A stretch of DNA of 64,000 nucleotides, from assembly GCA_015680685.1 (NCBI GenBank), contig MNCI01034664.1, positions 527,757 through 591,756 on the forward strand, read 5' to 3'. Of this stretch, positions 12,640 through 24,708 are shown piece after piece. This DNA comes from Gnetum montanum. Lineage: Eukaryota; Streptophyta; Gnetopsida; Gnetales; Gnetaceae. Position numbers and translations under genes: made by a program. The notes beneath the pieces are model-generated. The model was not told the DNA's origin. It was given only the letters and a program-made list of their open reading frames with translations, and ran no database searches. Positions within the stretch are counted from its first letter, which is position 1, and each line of letters starts with the position of its first letter.

Positions 12640-14880
12640 TCATTATCTAAAGAATAACAATATTTTATTCCAAGGCATAATTGCAAACCAAAGGATATCT
12701 TCTTCTTGTAGGGTAGATTTTCCACCTATCGACAATTCTGCAAGAGCATGTGACAAAATCACAAAGAACCAAAGGGAGTTATCGTAATAGAGAAAATTTG
12801 TTTACCAAAATTTTGAATCCATATTATCTAGATTTCACTTTTATTGTCCACCAAGATGAACAACTATGATATAGGACAACATAGTGTTGTCACCTGATTA
12901 AGTAGTACCATTAATACCCATGACAATATTGATGAAACTAGGACTTGAAGCAGTAGCTCTAGATTACGAAATATTTGATTAAATATTAAAGGAGTATCAA
13001 CCTACAAAGATTTAGCTTTGCAAAGATTGATTGATGAAAGCTTGCTATGAGACTCTCAAAGGAAATAAGGCTCTTATTTACTTAACATCATAATAAAAAA
13101 AAGGTGAATCTCGATTATTCATCTAGTATATCTCAATACAAAATACTCCACCCCTTAATAGAAATGACTTAAACCATCCATGGTTGTGTTTAGTATTGAC
13201 AAACAGCCAAGACAAGGGGAGAGATAAACCCAGACGAAGGGCTTCTAATAGATAGCCAATAGAACAACAAAGGAACCAAAGAAGAAGAGCTAGCCAACAT
13301 AACTCTCTGAGCTCTATATCTTCATCCTCATCATCATCATCAAGCATTGATAAGGGTGAATGTGACCAAGGTAGTAGGGCCAATGGTAAGAGATCAGGTG
13401 GAGATGATAAAAGGAATCATCAAAGAGATGATAGAAGGGAAGGTAGATGTGAACAAGGAGATGGACATCATCATGAGAGAAGACAAAGTAAGTAACACTA
13501 AAAAAGACATGGTCATGATAAGGCCCATGAGGATCTTGATAATTATGATGAATTTTTTTTTGCTACAAGAAGCATGATAAACATCCAAGAGACCATTTAC
13601 ATCACTACTAAGCATCAAAAGGATATTAGAATCAAAAGACTAGATATGAACAACATTCCTAAGTTTGAAGGAGGATGCAATGAAAACCTATAACGTCACT
13701 TATAAGTCTTCCATGATGCTTGCACTTTGTAAAATATCAAGAATAAATGGAAAAATGTAAAGCTCTTTTCAAGTACACTTGTCAATAAAGCTAAAAGTTG
13801 GTATTAGTCCTTGGAACTAAAATCTTTTAGAAGATGAAATACAATGGTGGAGCTATTCAATGACAAATATTAAACATACTCCATGATATCCAACTTGAGA
13901 AATTAAATTAAAGGGCAAAGAAAATATAATCATGAGTTCCTTGATATAGCCTTGGGTAGATACTATTCTCTTCTTCATAGATGCCAAGGCCATGGCGTTT
14001 CTCAAAAGGAGTAGCTATGCCATATCATAGATGGACTCTACAATAAAATAAGAGAGAATATTGGGGTCTATGACCAAGAGAGATTATTTGGGATGAGAGC
14101 CCATTAGATTCAAGGACTCATTGATTAATGGCAAAAGAAGAAGGAGAATTAAAAAAGAGGGAAAGTACATAAGAGTATAACATGAACACCTCAATTTGCA
14201 AAAAGAAGGTATGTCTCTATGAACCTAATGGAAGACCATCATTAGAGGGGGTAGTGTAGAGGAAGATCTTACTTATTTAAAAATTAGTTACTAAAATTTT
14301 GGCAAAGGCTAGTAAAATGTGTAAGTCCATAGATGAAAATTTTAAACAACATTAAAGATTGTGGGGGAAAAATCAAAACAAGAGTCAAAGATAAAGATGA
14401 AATGAAGAATAGATATGTAGGAAGGGACTACCATCAACACAAAGAAAAAGTAGCTATAGTGGAGGAGGTTGAAGAATTTAAATTAGATGATGATGACTAT
14501 GTCATTTGCTAATATGAGCATTTGAAATGCTATTTCTAAATAATATTCCACTTGCAAGAGCCTATGACATATGCATTAAACCCAAAGTTCATTAAAAAGA
14601 AATCCTTAAGAAGTTTGCCTGATTCTCAAGACAAATATAGATAGCCCTATCACTAGTAATCATATTATCCAAGTGTGGCTCCACCTCAACCTTAAGAGTA
14701 CCCCCATAGAAAAAATCCATATTCATGGGGGATGCCATCACCAAGACAATAATACCCTTATAAAAAATTTGATCCTTATGAATATTATGTTTAACAACTT
14801 GTATTTCACAATAGCTCTACCACTTATGTTTATGCTCATCATTATTATCTTCAGAGTATCACAAACCTACCACTTCATGT
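12640..14880 (+). pseudogene. gag of element M (degraded)
   Basis: The clearest block is 13590-13900: SMINIQETI, then RIKRLDMNNIPKFEGGC and KAKSWY. It matches D gag (36637-37002) and C gag (47155-47480). An N-terminal segment near 12800-12870 (YYLDFTFIVHQDEQL-like) matches 46370-46440. A Ser/Asp/Arg-rich stretch lies at 13320-13550. Many stops and frameshifts are present. Confidence 0.7.
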
Positions 14881-15640
14881 GTTGATTTTTCCTCTGCCTA
14901 TACTCCTCATCCTCTGCAACACTATTAACCTCACACCCCAAACCCTCTGTCATCTACTTTGCTAATGCAAGAAGAAATCACTTCGTAGCCTCAATAGGGG
15001 AATGCCACACAAGTAATGAACTTGCAAGTAGATGGCAACTCAAGTGGTTTCTAGTGCAAGCCTTAGAAATAGCCATTCTTTAGTCTAACCATTCTACCCA
15101 AACCTTCACAAACATTCATGACTATGGATTTGACACCAAAAACCTCTTAGATAACATCTAAGTGACCTTAAAATTAAGTGCTCAGAATGTACAAACTATC
15201 ATGCTCACTCATGAATTTACAAACTAGATAAAGATAGGATATATCTCCAAAGAAAGAACTAATAGAGAAAGTCCCTTGATTTATTTACAAATAACAAGAA
15301 ATGCATCATGTAAGGCTCTCTTATATTCAAGTTCTAGTGTCAATCTAATTTCTCAAAAAATACACAAAGCATGGAGCTTGCTACCATGAATGAAATGCAA
15401 CATCAGCTTAGAGCTTGTAGACAAACCCATCAAATTTCCTTTGGAGTTGGTAGAAGGCTTTGTGATTACCATCAATGGTTGGTCATATCTTGTCTATTTT
15501 CTAGTAATCCATGTGAACAATTGCAAGGAAGACTTTTCCATCATTATGGGAAGAGCTTAGCTAAGCATAATTAATGTTAAGCTAGGAGTCAGATATTTTT
15601 CCTTGAAAATTTCCAACAAAAATGAACATAAAAGAATAAA
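14881..15640 (+). pseudogene. gag tail and protease of M (degraded)
   Basis: A Pro-rich gag tail (14890-14990) is followed by protease-like sequence (about 15180-15600) whose parts match 48760-49200 of element C, for example the GISPKKELIEKVPXFIYLQI-type stretch. The active-site triplet is not intact. Confidence 0.5.
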
Positions 15641-15960
15641 GAAGAAGAGAGTTTCATGCATCATGTACAATGACACATGATGCAATTGCATGTGGAAAAT
15701 CTAGGTAATAAAAAGTAGAATCATCATAACATGTAGGTCATGTTAATGTCCAAATGTGCTTGTATGTAGTAACCACAAAATAGGAAGACACTAAGTGGTT
15801 AACATTAGATGATAGCTCTAATTCTACAATATTCATGAAAAAAATATAAATTTCTACAAGTTCTTACATTTATAATATGGAAAAAATAGAGTAGCTAAGA
15901 AACCAAGTCTTTGTGGCAAAGCTTAGAAAGAAAGCAAAAACAAATTAGGAAGAGTTGAAA
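15641..15960 (+). other. Protease-RT connector of element M
   Basis: Degraded sequence within M between the protease and RT blocks. No domain is recognisable alone. Confidence 0.4.
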
Positions 15961-17134
15961 ATTCTTGAACCATCTAAACTAGAACCCTTGAAGTTAAAAA
16001 AATTACTAAAATATCTTGAGTATGTGTTCTTGAAAAATGGTAAACTAGTAATTATAAATGTCTAGCTCACAAAGGAATGAAAACAAAAGTTGCTAAATGT
16101 GATAAAAAGATGGTCAACAACATTTTCTTAGTCATATGATAAAATCACAAGCATTGATCCATGCATATTCCATCATAGAATCTACATAGACTCTACCATC
16201 AAACCTAAGTGACAACCATAAAGAAGATTGAATCCTAAGTTGAAGCATGTAGTTAAGAATAAGTTAGATAAGCTTCTAAAAGCTAGATTCATCTATCTTA
16301 TAGTAAATAGTAAATAGATGTTCCCACTAGCTATTATGCCTAAGAAAGGTGGGTAGTGGGGGATTTGCATTGACTTTAGACTATTGAACATGGCAACCTT
16401 CAAAGATCATTTCCTATTGACATTTGTAGAGCAAGTATTAAACACCATTGTAGGCCACAAGTATTACAATTTTTTGGATGGCTATAGTGATTACAATCAA
16501 ATCCAAATAGCCCCACAAAACTAAGACAAAACAACATTCATAAGTCCTTGGGGAACATTTGCATACAAAAATATGTCCATTGATCTTTGTAAGATACCTA
16601 CAACCTTCTAATAACTTTCCCTTAGCATCTATTAGTAATAATTTAGTAATGGTGTGGAGGTCTTTATGGATAACTTCTCTACTTATGGGTTAGAATTTGA
16701 ATAAGCACTAGACCATATTGAGTAGGTATTCAAATGATGTATGAAGATAAATCTCAAGCTTAACTAGCGAAAGAACCATTTTATGGTTTAGGATGACATT
16801 GTCCTAGGGCACCAAGTTTTAGAAAAAGGGATTGAGATAGATCTAGAAAAGGTAAGAATGATCCAAGGAATAATACAACAACCAAAAATAGTAAAAGATG
16901 TTTAATCAATTCTTAGGCACATAGACTACTACAAGAGATTTATTGAGAATTTCTCCAAAATTACCAAACCATTAGTAGAGTTAACAGAAAAGGATGCACC
17001 ATTCAAATGGACCAAGCAATGTGAGTATGGATTCCAACTTTTGAAGTAAAAACTCATAGAAACTCTAATTCCAAGAGCTCCTAATTGATCCAAGGGATTT
17101 TACATCGTGAAAAATGCATCCAACTTTGCCTTGG
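15961..17134 (+). pseudogene. Reverse transcriptase of element M
   Basis: Recognisable Ty3 RT motifs occur in order: FPLAIMPKKGG (about 16320), ICIDFRLLNMATFKDHF, FLDGYSDYNQIQIAP (16480-16520), KTTFISPWGTFAY and a decayed catalytic region reading LDNFSTYGLEF (about 16660). HQVLEKGIEIDLEKVRMIQG (16810-16865), YYKRFIENFSKITKPLVEL and DAPFKW follow. The catalytic MDD is mutated to LDN and several stops interrupt. The frame runs to ASNFALVS, where element N begins. Confidence 0.85.
17130..17134 (+). repeat. Target duplication CTTGG, left
   Basis: CTTGG precedes the 5' LTR of N. It is repeated exactly at 25205-25209 after the 3' LTR. Confidence 0.8.
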
Positions 17135-17654
17135 TATCACATACCCATTCTCAAATGGAGCCGTTTTGTAACAAAGATGGTGCTTCTTCATAACAAATGT
17201 TGTAATTATTATAATAAAACTCGAAAGGAAAAGCTATAATTATGACCTAAAAGGACATGTTGTAATAATGAACATGTCTCTTGAGGTGATCTTGGGAGGT
17301 TTGACCTAATGTATTTATACTTGAGCATTAGAGGTCATATCAACATAGAGTTGTAGAGCAAATAATGATGAGTAATAGATGTATGGTGAAGTGGGACAGC
17401 AAGGTGACTAGTCATTCCTTTTGGCTAGTTATACACTTACTTGTGGTGACAATGTTGGATTATCTCTAAGGAATAGATGCTGAAGAAAGATAATCCCAAG
17501 AAACCCTTAAAGCATGACCTAGATACATTATTCCACATTAATAAAGCATTAATGTCATTTGCCTTATGAATTTTTCCTATTATTCTTTTTACATATAATG
17601 TCAAATGCTACATGTATTTCATGTTTTCTATGACATTTGCAATAGGATGTCACA
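17135..17654 (+). repeat. Element N 5' LTR
   Basis: It begins TATCACATACCC (TG mutated to TA) and ends GGATGTCACA. It contains CTTCATAACAAATGTTGTAA and a TATA-like ATGTATTTATAC (about 17310). It matches 24709-25204 along its length with many substitutions, indicating an old insertion. Confidence 0.8.
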
Positions 17655-17680
17655 TTTGGAATCATAGAAAACCATGATCC
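17655..17680 (+). promoter_or_regulatory. Primer-binding site of N (degenerate)
   Basis: TTTGGAATCATAGAAAACC resembles the initiator-Met tRNA site TGGTATCAGAGC that many plant LTR elements use. Confidence 0.5.
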
Positions 17681-18037
17681 AAGGACAAACCAAAACCAAG
17701 GACTGACTAAAATCTAATGATGAGGTATGGAGTCATAACCTAGGAAGAAGCATGGACCACCACCAGATATGCTTTATGTTCAAGATGAACCATGCCATTA
17801 ACAAGATTATGTCCCAATAGTTTTTATAGATATGCATTACTAGAGTTTCAAGAGTTTAGAACACATATCAACAAGGTACATCAATTGCGAGAAAATATGG
17901 TAAGAAAAAGATATTGGAGTAAGTTCATTCCACAATTAAATCACCTTCAATGCAATAAATCTAGATATTATGCAAAGATAAAATTATTTGCCAGAAAACT
18001 AGCTATCTTCAATTAATTTATTAGAAGATTACAATAG
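17681..18037 (+). other. Unidentified sequence with a 74-codon frame
   Basis: An open frame at 17792-18016 is Arg/Lys/Asn-rich with no recognised domain. Its place after the primer site suggests a gag remnant, but I cannot confirm this. Confidence 0.3.
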
Positions 18038-18994
18038 TGTTCACACAATCTACAACATCCAAAACGCGTCACACTTAATCGATATTGTAGAGCATGAGGC
18101 TCTACAACCACACAATGGCTATTGTCAATGCAGGACACAACCAATAGAAATCTGTCCCATAACCTAGGACTGAGATCTCAACTCACAAGTGAGATATAAG
18201 AGAATAGAACACATAGACCAACACACATACAAACTAATCTTGGAGCTATAATCACCAATTGCACTCACCCAATGTGCTTACCTACGCTCTCTTGCTTAGC
18301 TCTCCACTCTCAAGAACACCTCTCTCACTTATTCTCTATCAACAATAATGAATACATCGATATTTATGTGAAACCAGAAGATAAGAACCCTAGAAACATT
18401 TCCTTAACTCATCATGAGATTCTCTAGATGTTTTCCAAGTCTTCTCACCTTCTCCCTGGCTATATCCATCTTTTTCCATTGCTTTCTCACTATTTCTTGA
18501 ATTGGTATTGATGCTTTCAGAAGTTTCCCCATCCTTCTAGATCATCTCTGGCTTTGTTGGAACATTTCCTGTGAAAACCTAACTCTCAATTGGGATGTCT
18601 AATGTTTTTATGGGACATTCCATTTGGTCTTGGGACATCCCAAAATCTAGTGAGGCATCTTACCTGAGATGTTGTATGCATAGTTGGGACATCGCAATTA
18701 CTAGTGGGACATCTCACCTATAAGGCCCAAACACCAAAATGCTTGTTTTGATGCCTAGAACCTCTAAACGTCTCCAAACAAGTTTTCATAGACACTAGAA
18801 CCTCCTAGACTCATCAAAATGAGTCCAAAACATCCTAAAACATGCCAAAACATCCAAGAATCATCATCAATAAAAAATCAACACAAGAAGACACAAAAAA
18901 ATAGAACACACTCATCCAAGTTTTCTTCAAGTGTGAAACTTGTAAAAATAACTTGTAGGGCAAGCACAAGGGAATTAGAAGAGCTATTCCGACA
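18038..18994 (-). repeat. Copia-like LTR in reverse orientation (approximate)
   Basis: The plus strand begins TGTTCACACAATC and could end TTCCGACA (18994). In minus sense a TATA-like CATAAATATCG (about 18370) is preceded by a spaced GGGACATC array (18591-18717). No matching second LTR or target duplication was found, so the right end is uncertain. Confidence 0.45.
18591..18717. repeat. Spaced TGGGACATC motif array
   Basis: TGGGATGTCT, TGGGACATTC, TGGGACATCC, TGAGGCATCT, TGGGACATCG and TGGGACATCT start near 18591, 18611, 18631, 18651, 18684 and 18704. Most neighbours are 20 bp apart. Confidence 0.75.
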
Positions 18995-19800
18995 CCAGAT
19001 ACATTAGTCTAGGTAACTATTACCCATCTTGTAGTGTTATTTGAACTTAATTAATTGATTAAGATTGTTCCTAAGTTCCTCCTATGAGGCTAGTAGTCAT
19101 ACTCTAAGTCTTCTAGGATCTTGTCTTACCTTGAAACTTATTTTTCCTAAAAACTTAAATCTTGGTAACTTGGTATTTCTTACCCTAACCTAAGACCTAT
19201 ACATTAATAAGTTTAAAGAATTCAACCTAACCCTAAGATTTCCTTCACTCCTACTTAATTGGTATAGGTATGATGTTGGAAGATAATTCTGCCTGAGACT
19301 AGTGCTATAATTATAAGGTTATATATATGTTAAATTGTAGTCCTGAAATTGATTATCATATGAAATTGAACTTGGGTCATTTAGAAGTCCTCATATCACC
19401 CCATTTGTTAAGGTTTTAAGGTCTAAACTAGCAAAATAGGCTATTTTGATCTTTTAAAATCATAGAAATCTAAGTTATTAATTTCACTCTAAGACAATGC
19501 TCAATATGAGTACTCATCAAGATAATTTCAATAGTATAAAATTCATCCCAATCGAACTTATGGTTTGGAAGATATTACTATTAGAAGTTTCTCTTTATGC
19601 ATGCCTTAATAAAATAATAAATAAATTAAATAATAATAAATCCTTGACATGCTAACCACTTGGTTAATATTCCAAGTTGCTATATACAAAGTTAATTTAT
19701 AGATATATATACATAACTATTAATCAATTTTAACTTAAATAATAATTATTATTATAATTTTAAAAAAAATTGGGTGTTAGTCCTAACCTACAACCTATGT
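18995..19800. other. No gene seen
   Basis: AT-rich sequence with several TAA-rich runs near 19610-19770. No protein homology was recognised. Confidence 0.45.
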
Positions 19801-21669
19801 CATAGCTAGTCATGCCAACACCAATGCCAAGCTAAGGATTTAGATGGTCTTGTACCATTTAAATGGCACCAATTCTACTTTTCATAAAAACCTCACTCAA
19901 CCCAAGATATTATACCTTTACAATAACTCTCTTGTTAGTCTAATTCCAAGGGCCTTTGCTCAACTCAGACACATGAAAAAACTTGACCTTTCTGAAAATC
20001 ATCTTAGGGGTCCTATTTCAACTTCACTTGGATAACTCACCATACTTGAGCTTCTCCTACTTTGCAAGAAACATCTTGATGGATGCATTCCACATCAATT
20101 GGGAAACTCCTCTTCCCTCAAAGTACTTAATCTAACTACCAATTCTCTCCAAGGCACTATTCCTAGCTCTTTCATGAACTACACTTCTCTCAGAGAGTGA
20201 ACTTTATATGAGAATGAGTTTAAAGGAATGCTACTGGAATTAATAGAAAAATGAAAAAATTGCAAGTGCTAGCTTGTTGTGAAAATTCTTTCCAGGGAAG
20301 CATTCTAAAGTGCATGTCCAATGTTACATCTTTCAAAGATTTGAATTTGAATTTAAATTAGATGCAAGGTATACTTCCAACATGGATCTCCAACATCTCT
20401 AGGTTATTATCTCTAGATCCATCAGTTAATCACTTTTCTGGAACAATACCACTCATGAATGAATACATCATCTATTATCTTATTAGCAATTGATGATAAC
20501 TCTTTACAAGGAACCCTTCCTAACTAGTTGGATAATCTTTATTACTTACAATGGATTAAATTAAATGGCAACAACTTTACAAGGAACTAACTATGATCGA
20601 TCCATTCCCGTTTTAAAAGCCCTGTTTAGTTGTAGGCGGTTGAAGTACTTAAGAGCAGCACACATTAATTTACAAGGAATCTTACCTTCAAACATTGGTT
20701 CTCATTAACCAAATCTTGAAGTACTATATTTATATGGCAATAGCATCTATGGCAGAGTTTCCTACAACATTGGAAACTTATCATCACTTTATAAATTTGA
20801 TTTGAAAAGAAATGTTTTAGATGGCACAATACCTTCATAGATAGGGAACATGAGTGCTATTTAGTATATTGACCTCAGTGACAACAAACTGCAAGGTAAC
20901 ATTCCAAGTGAACTAGCTCTTGTAAGCCATACTCTTGCTTATCTTTATCTTAATCACAATAATTTGTCAAGTTCCATTTCTCCTAGCATCAATAATCTGA
21001 CCCTGAATATGAACTCATTTACTAGGAAAATTCCTTCAAAGGTGGTTAAACGTTAGCTATTGAACATCTGGCTCTTTCAACAAACAACTTATCTGGAGAA
21101 ATCCCGCGAGTCGTTGGTCTAATATATATTATATTTGGATTCAACTTAACAGGGAGAGTACCTCACGAGAGATAACCTCAAGAGAGATAAGTGGGATGCA
21201 GATGGCTTAATACATTGATCTCTCTAGCAACCATCTCTCAGGGAACATTGGCATTCACATTGTAGAATGGTTAAATCTTTCAACGATTTCCCTGGAAATC
21301 TATCAGAAAAAAATTAGGTACAAGTTAGCGCAACTTCAACGCATGGATCTCTCATGGAATTCTTTCATAGGAGCGGTGCCAAAGTCATTGTCCAACCTTT
21401 CTTATCTACAGTTTTTAAATTTCATCTACAATAATTTTCAAGGCCACATACCATGTAGACCAAACATATTTAAGAATCTCAGCAAACAGTGTTTCACTAA
21501 GAAGCGTTTACCATGCGGTGCATGCTTTGGTCTCGTGGAAATGATGGAATGCAAGATAAGGAAACACCATACTTTCCACAAGATAAGCCTTCTCAAAGTA
21601 GCACTGATGAGCATAATTTCCTTGTGTGGGTTCTTCTCAGTTTTGTCCCTGAAAGCGGCATACCAATGA
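19801..21669 (+). pseudogene. LRR receptor-kinase ectodomain pseudogene
   Basis: Successive leucine-rich repeats of the plant extracellular type (LxxLxLxxNxLxGxIP) run across the three frames: ILYLYNNSLVSLIPRAFAQL, MKKLDLSENHLRGPISTSLG, LKVLNLTTNSLQGTIPSSF and, near the end, MDLSWNSFIGAVPKSLSNLS. A capping Cys pair region (LPCGACFG, about 21515) and a hydrophobic segment with SLLKVALMSIISLCGFFSVL (about 21586-21650) follow. This is the order of an LRR receptor kinase up to its membrane span. Frameshifts, stops and the absence of a kinase domain make it a pseudogene. It lies inside element N. The family resembles FLS2/EFR-type (subfamily XII) receptors; which one is uncertain. Confidence 0.8.
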
Positions 21670-22122
21670 AGAGGTGAAATGAGATTAGATAGGATGAGAC
21701 TGTTGCTGTTGCTGGCTCTCTCCTGAAACTTCTTGCTATCGTTTTCTTCTGCCACATAGACCACTGCAGGGCCATGCATGCTCCTCCAAGGCCGTGCAAA
21801 AGCTTACACACTCCAACACCATGATCGCACTCTTGTGTGGTGTAGGCCTTTCTCACAGCCACAGCCACAGCCAGAGCCAGCTACTTACTTGAACAGATCT
21901 ACTGCGCACCCTCCTCCCTACTGGCCACTGTCGAAAATTGTGTCTTCCCTTGCACTGCTACATCAGCCAGATAACTGGTATCCTCTACGTGCTGCCATAA
22001 TGAAGTTGCTCCTGGGACAGCAAAAAGAAAAAAACAAAGAAATTTTGTTTCTTGGCTACCACGTCTGTTTGTCATTTCTGCTGCTATCTTCACCTGCCGC
22101 CTTTACCCAGCACACTGTGTAG
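21670..22122 (+). pseudogene. 5' end of a second receptor-like gene
   Basis: This stretch is richer in GC than its surroundings. An ATG at 22000 opens MKLLLGQQKEKNKEI followed by LFLGYHVCLSFLLLSSPAAF. That is a charged N-terminus plus a hydrophobic core and small-residue cleavage site, typical of a receptor-kinase signal peptide. The frame stops after QHTV at 22122. The upstream 300 bp could be its 5' leader. No LRR follows. It may be a fragment of a tandem receptor gene. Assignment to the LRR receptor family rests on signal-peptide style and its neighbour. Confidence 0.5.
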
Positions 22123-22310
22123 TCTCCCGCCTTCACCGCCATTGCTAAAGAATCCACCACCATTTTTAGTTGTATTCCAACCTCCTGAGCATCATGCACC
22201 CCAACCTCCTCTGCGCCACCAAGATCACTGTGCATCCCAACCTTCTGAGCAGCCTGCACCCCATTCTCCCCTAGTGTTTTTGACAACTGGGGAAATTAAC
22301 AACAAAAATT
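22123..22310 (+). repeat. Short CA/CCAACCTCCTGAGC repeats
   Basis: Imperfect units CCAACCTCCTGAGCATCATG, CCAACCTCCTCTGCG and CCAACCTTCTGAGCAGCCTG recur at 22178-22265. Confidence 0.55.
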
Positions 22311-23169
22311 CTGTAAGTCTATTAATTGACGGAAAAATTCAAAAAGTCTATTAATTGATATAACAATTTGGGTTTTTAAATTTAACACTGCAAAAATTTA
22401 ATTTCTCATTCTTGGTTAAATTAGACCATTTGAGTGTAGTTAAGATAAAAATTCCATAATTAAGCATGCTCATCTTAGAAGTTTCTTTTGGCTAAAGGAA
22501 AGTCATTTTCAACAGATTTTGACCTCTTGGATGCAATTGTGAAGTCAAATTTGCTCTACAAAGCTCCAAAAATTAGTTTTTAATCCTTGCTCTTAAACTA
22601 TGCCTCAAAAGGTCAATTTAGCATAACTTGGGCATACAATGTCTATTTCTAATATATGAATAGTTGTTTCTTATATTTTTCAATCTTCTAAACCTAATGG
22701 TAAGATTAGATTGGTAATCTAGATAGCCAATAATTAGGTGATACATTAAATCATGCTTTATGAGGTCATAACTTAAACCAACTAACCATATTTAGCAATT
22801 TAATTATTGGAACTAATAATCTAATCCTTTAAGGCCATTTTGGGTCTTAAGATTAGGTGCTTACAATATGCAGATAGATAGACTTAGCTCATTAACCCCT
22901 ATTGTGTCATTAGTTATACCATCAGAGTTAGTATTCTACGAGGGTGGAAAGGTCATTAGGAGTCTAGAAAACATTGCCAAATCTATACTAACCCAACAAA
23001 TCAAATAGTTGGAAGAATACCAAAATAGTAACAAAGATGTATATCAACTTAACTTGCAACTAGATCATCAATAGCAAATATCAACTATCATAGAAAATCA
23101 TAACCTTGTCTTGACATGGCATATGATACTTATAAGAATGAATGAGATAGGAGAGAATACAAGAATGAA
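22311..23169 (+). other. No clear gene; possible coiled-coil remnant
   Basis: GTCTATTAATTGA is repeated at 22316 and 22346. Nothing is recognised at 22360-22860. At 22900-23100 one frame has SLENIAKSILTQQIK and YQLNLQLDHQ, resembling the coiled-coil part of the extra ORF of M, but this match is weak. Confidence 0.3.
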
Positions 23170-24262
23170 GGTCCCAACATACAATGTGCTTACAAGATTC
23201 CTAGAAAATGAGAGACAACATCCACTATGTTGACCTTGGGCATTAAACTAGCATGAATACTGATACCTACATATCCTTATAGAATTACAAGTTTTGAATG
23301 TTGTTATGCATGTAAGAAGTCTTTCCATAGGAATTCTTATGCCAATTCCAACCTAATTTGAAAAAATTGGGATATGAAGGTATCTACAAGAAAAAGGGTT
23401 CTTGGAGGCTCTTCTTTCAAGCCATACATATTAGTGTACCATGGGAACCACAATATGGATGGCTACGCTATCTTCTACAAGGAAGCCAAATTTAAATTAA
23501 TAGCAAGATTTGAATGGACATTACAAAACATAATTTTTGAAATTCTAGAACTTCAAGTTATGGGGAAGAAAGAATAATCAGTATTCCATAGAAGCCACAT
23601 AGCATTGGTATTTAAAATGCAGTCACCAGGAAGACATGTATGTGTAGTCAACACACATTTGATCACCAAATCAACATGTCTAGATGTTAAACTTTGTCAA
23701 GGGGCGTACTCTAGTAACTAGATTGAGAAAGGCTTGAAGTACAAGCTATTTCTAACCCATACCAATCTTGACCTAGTGCCATTTATCTTTTATGGAGACT
23801 TTAATGCAAAAGCCAAAAGTGGTGCTCATTAATTCTTAAAATATGGACATGTGAAAGAGCCTTTAGAATGAGTCCAATTTGAAAAATATGTTCCCATCTA
23901 TTCACCATACCATGCCATTAGCCAATGCATACTCTGCTTACTTTGAACCTTCAATAGATAAGCTAAACTCCAAAATTCAAGAACAAATGATACTAATAAC
24001 TATTATTCATCAAGACTGCAATTCACTAATTATGTTTTCATGATTGTTGAAGATGGGTCAACATCCTTTTTCATCGAGATCCTAGACTATATTTGATATG
24101 ACTTCCAATTCTTTCAAGTTACCAAGTTGTTGGAATTAATTTCTAAAGAAGAAGTTAAAGAGCAAGATCAAGCCTTGTCATCCTAAACAAGGCCATCTGA
24201 CCATGTAGCTCTTATGGCAAAATTACAACTATATCCCTTGATCCTTGAGGTTGATGAATACG
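23170..24262 (+). pseudogene. CCR4: Intronless CCR4-type deadenylase pseudogene
   Basis: The order of the exonuclease-endonuclease-phosphatase domain of plant CCR4 (the poly(A)-removing subunit of CCR4-NOT) is visible: KVPTYNVL (about 23167-23190), PWAL, LKKLGYEGIYKKK (about 23355-23392), MDGYAIFYKEAKF (23455-23495) and HIALVFKMQSPGRHVCVVNTH (23596-23658). Then come VPFIFYGDFNAKAKSGAH (23779-23832), MPLANAYSAYFEPSIDK (about 23913-23960), LLELISKEEVKEQDQALSS (about 24128-24185) and PSDHVALMAKLQLYP (about 24193-24237). NTH, GDFN and SDH are catalytic landmarks of the family. Frameshifts and stops break it. Colinearity over about 1.05 kb with no intron-sized gap suggests a retrocopy. It lies inside element N. 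Confidence 0.8.
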
Positions 24263-24690
24263 AGGGAGTTCTCTTAACTCACTTATGTTTCTTCTTTTAT
24301 TTTCTATATCTAATTTATATTTCTAAATTAGCTAAGTAAAATAAGTTGGATAATACAACTGGAAAAAAGGATTTTTTCTACCTTCACTTGGGTAACTAAA
24401 AAATACAACATGAACATAATGTACTCTATTTAGGACCCATGATTGGTGGTTAGTGGACCTTTAATTTATCCCTTGCTATTACCTTAGAGAATGAGATAGG
24501 TATTTATAAAATAATATTTATTTTTCCATGTATTTTCTTACTCATAGCTCATTGCAAAATAAGTAGGAGAACATTAAGATATTCAATCCTATTTCAAAAG
24601 GTGAAAACAAAGCATTAGAGCATTGGAGCATGGAGGAGCCCTAGAGCACGTATAAACATCATTAATGTGGACTCATTCGAGGATAAAAAA
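24263..24690 (+). other. 3' internal part of element N
   Basis: Non-coding, AT-rich, nothing recognised. It ends in an A-rich run (24685-24695) before the purine tract. Confidence 0.4.
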
Positions 24691-24708
24691 AAAAAGCTAA
24701 GGAGGGTA
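24691..24708 (+). promoter_or_regulatory. Polypurine tract of element N
   Basis: AAAAAGCTAAGGAGGGTA lies directly before the right LTR, the expected plus-strand primer position. Confidence 0.65.

Noticed and set aside
13347-13577. 76-codon plus-strand frame within M gag
   Set aside because: The gag homology runs in another frame; this Met/Ile/Lys-rich frame is a shadow of the Asp/Arg/Ser-rich gag segment.
21438-21868. Two long minus-strand frames (113 and 91 codons)
   Set aside because: They lie opposite the receptor ectodomain and signal-peptide regions and have no recognisable domain.
21778-22354. 114- and 100-codon plus-strand frames
   Set aside because: Most of the first is probable 5' leader; only its end is the signal peptide from 22000. 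The second is a repeat-driven Pro/His-rich frame.
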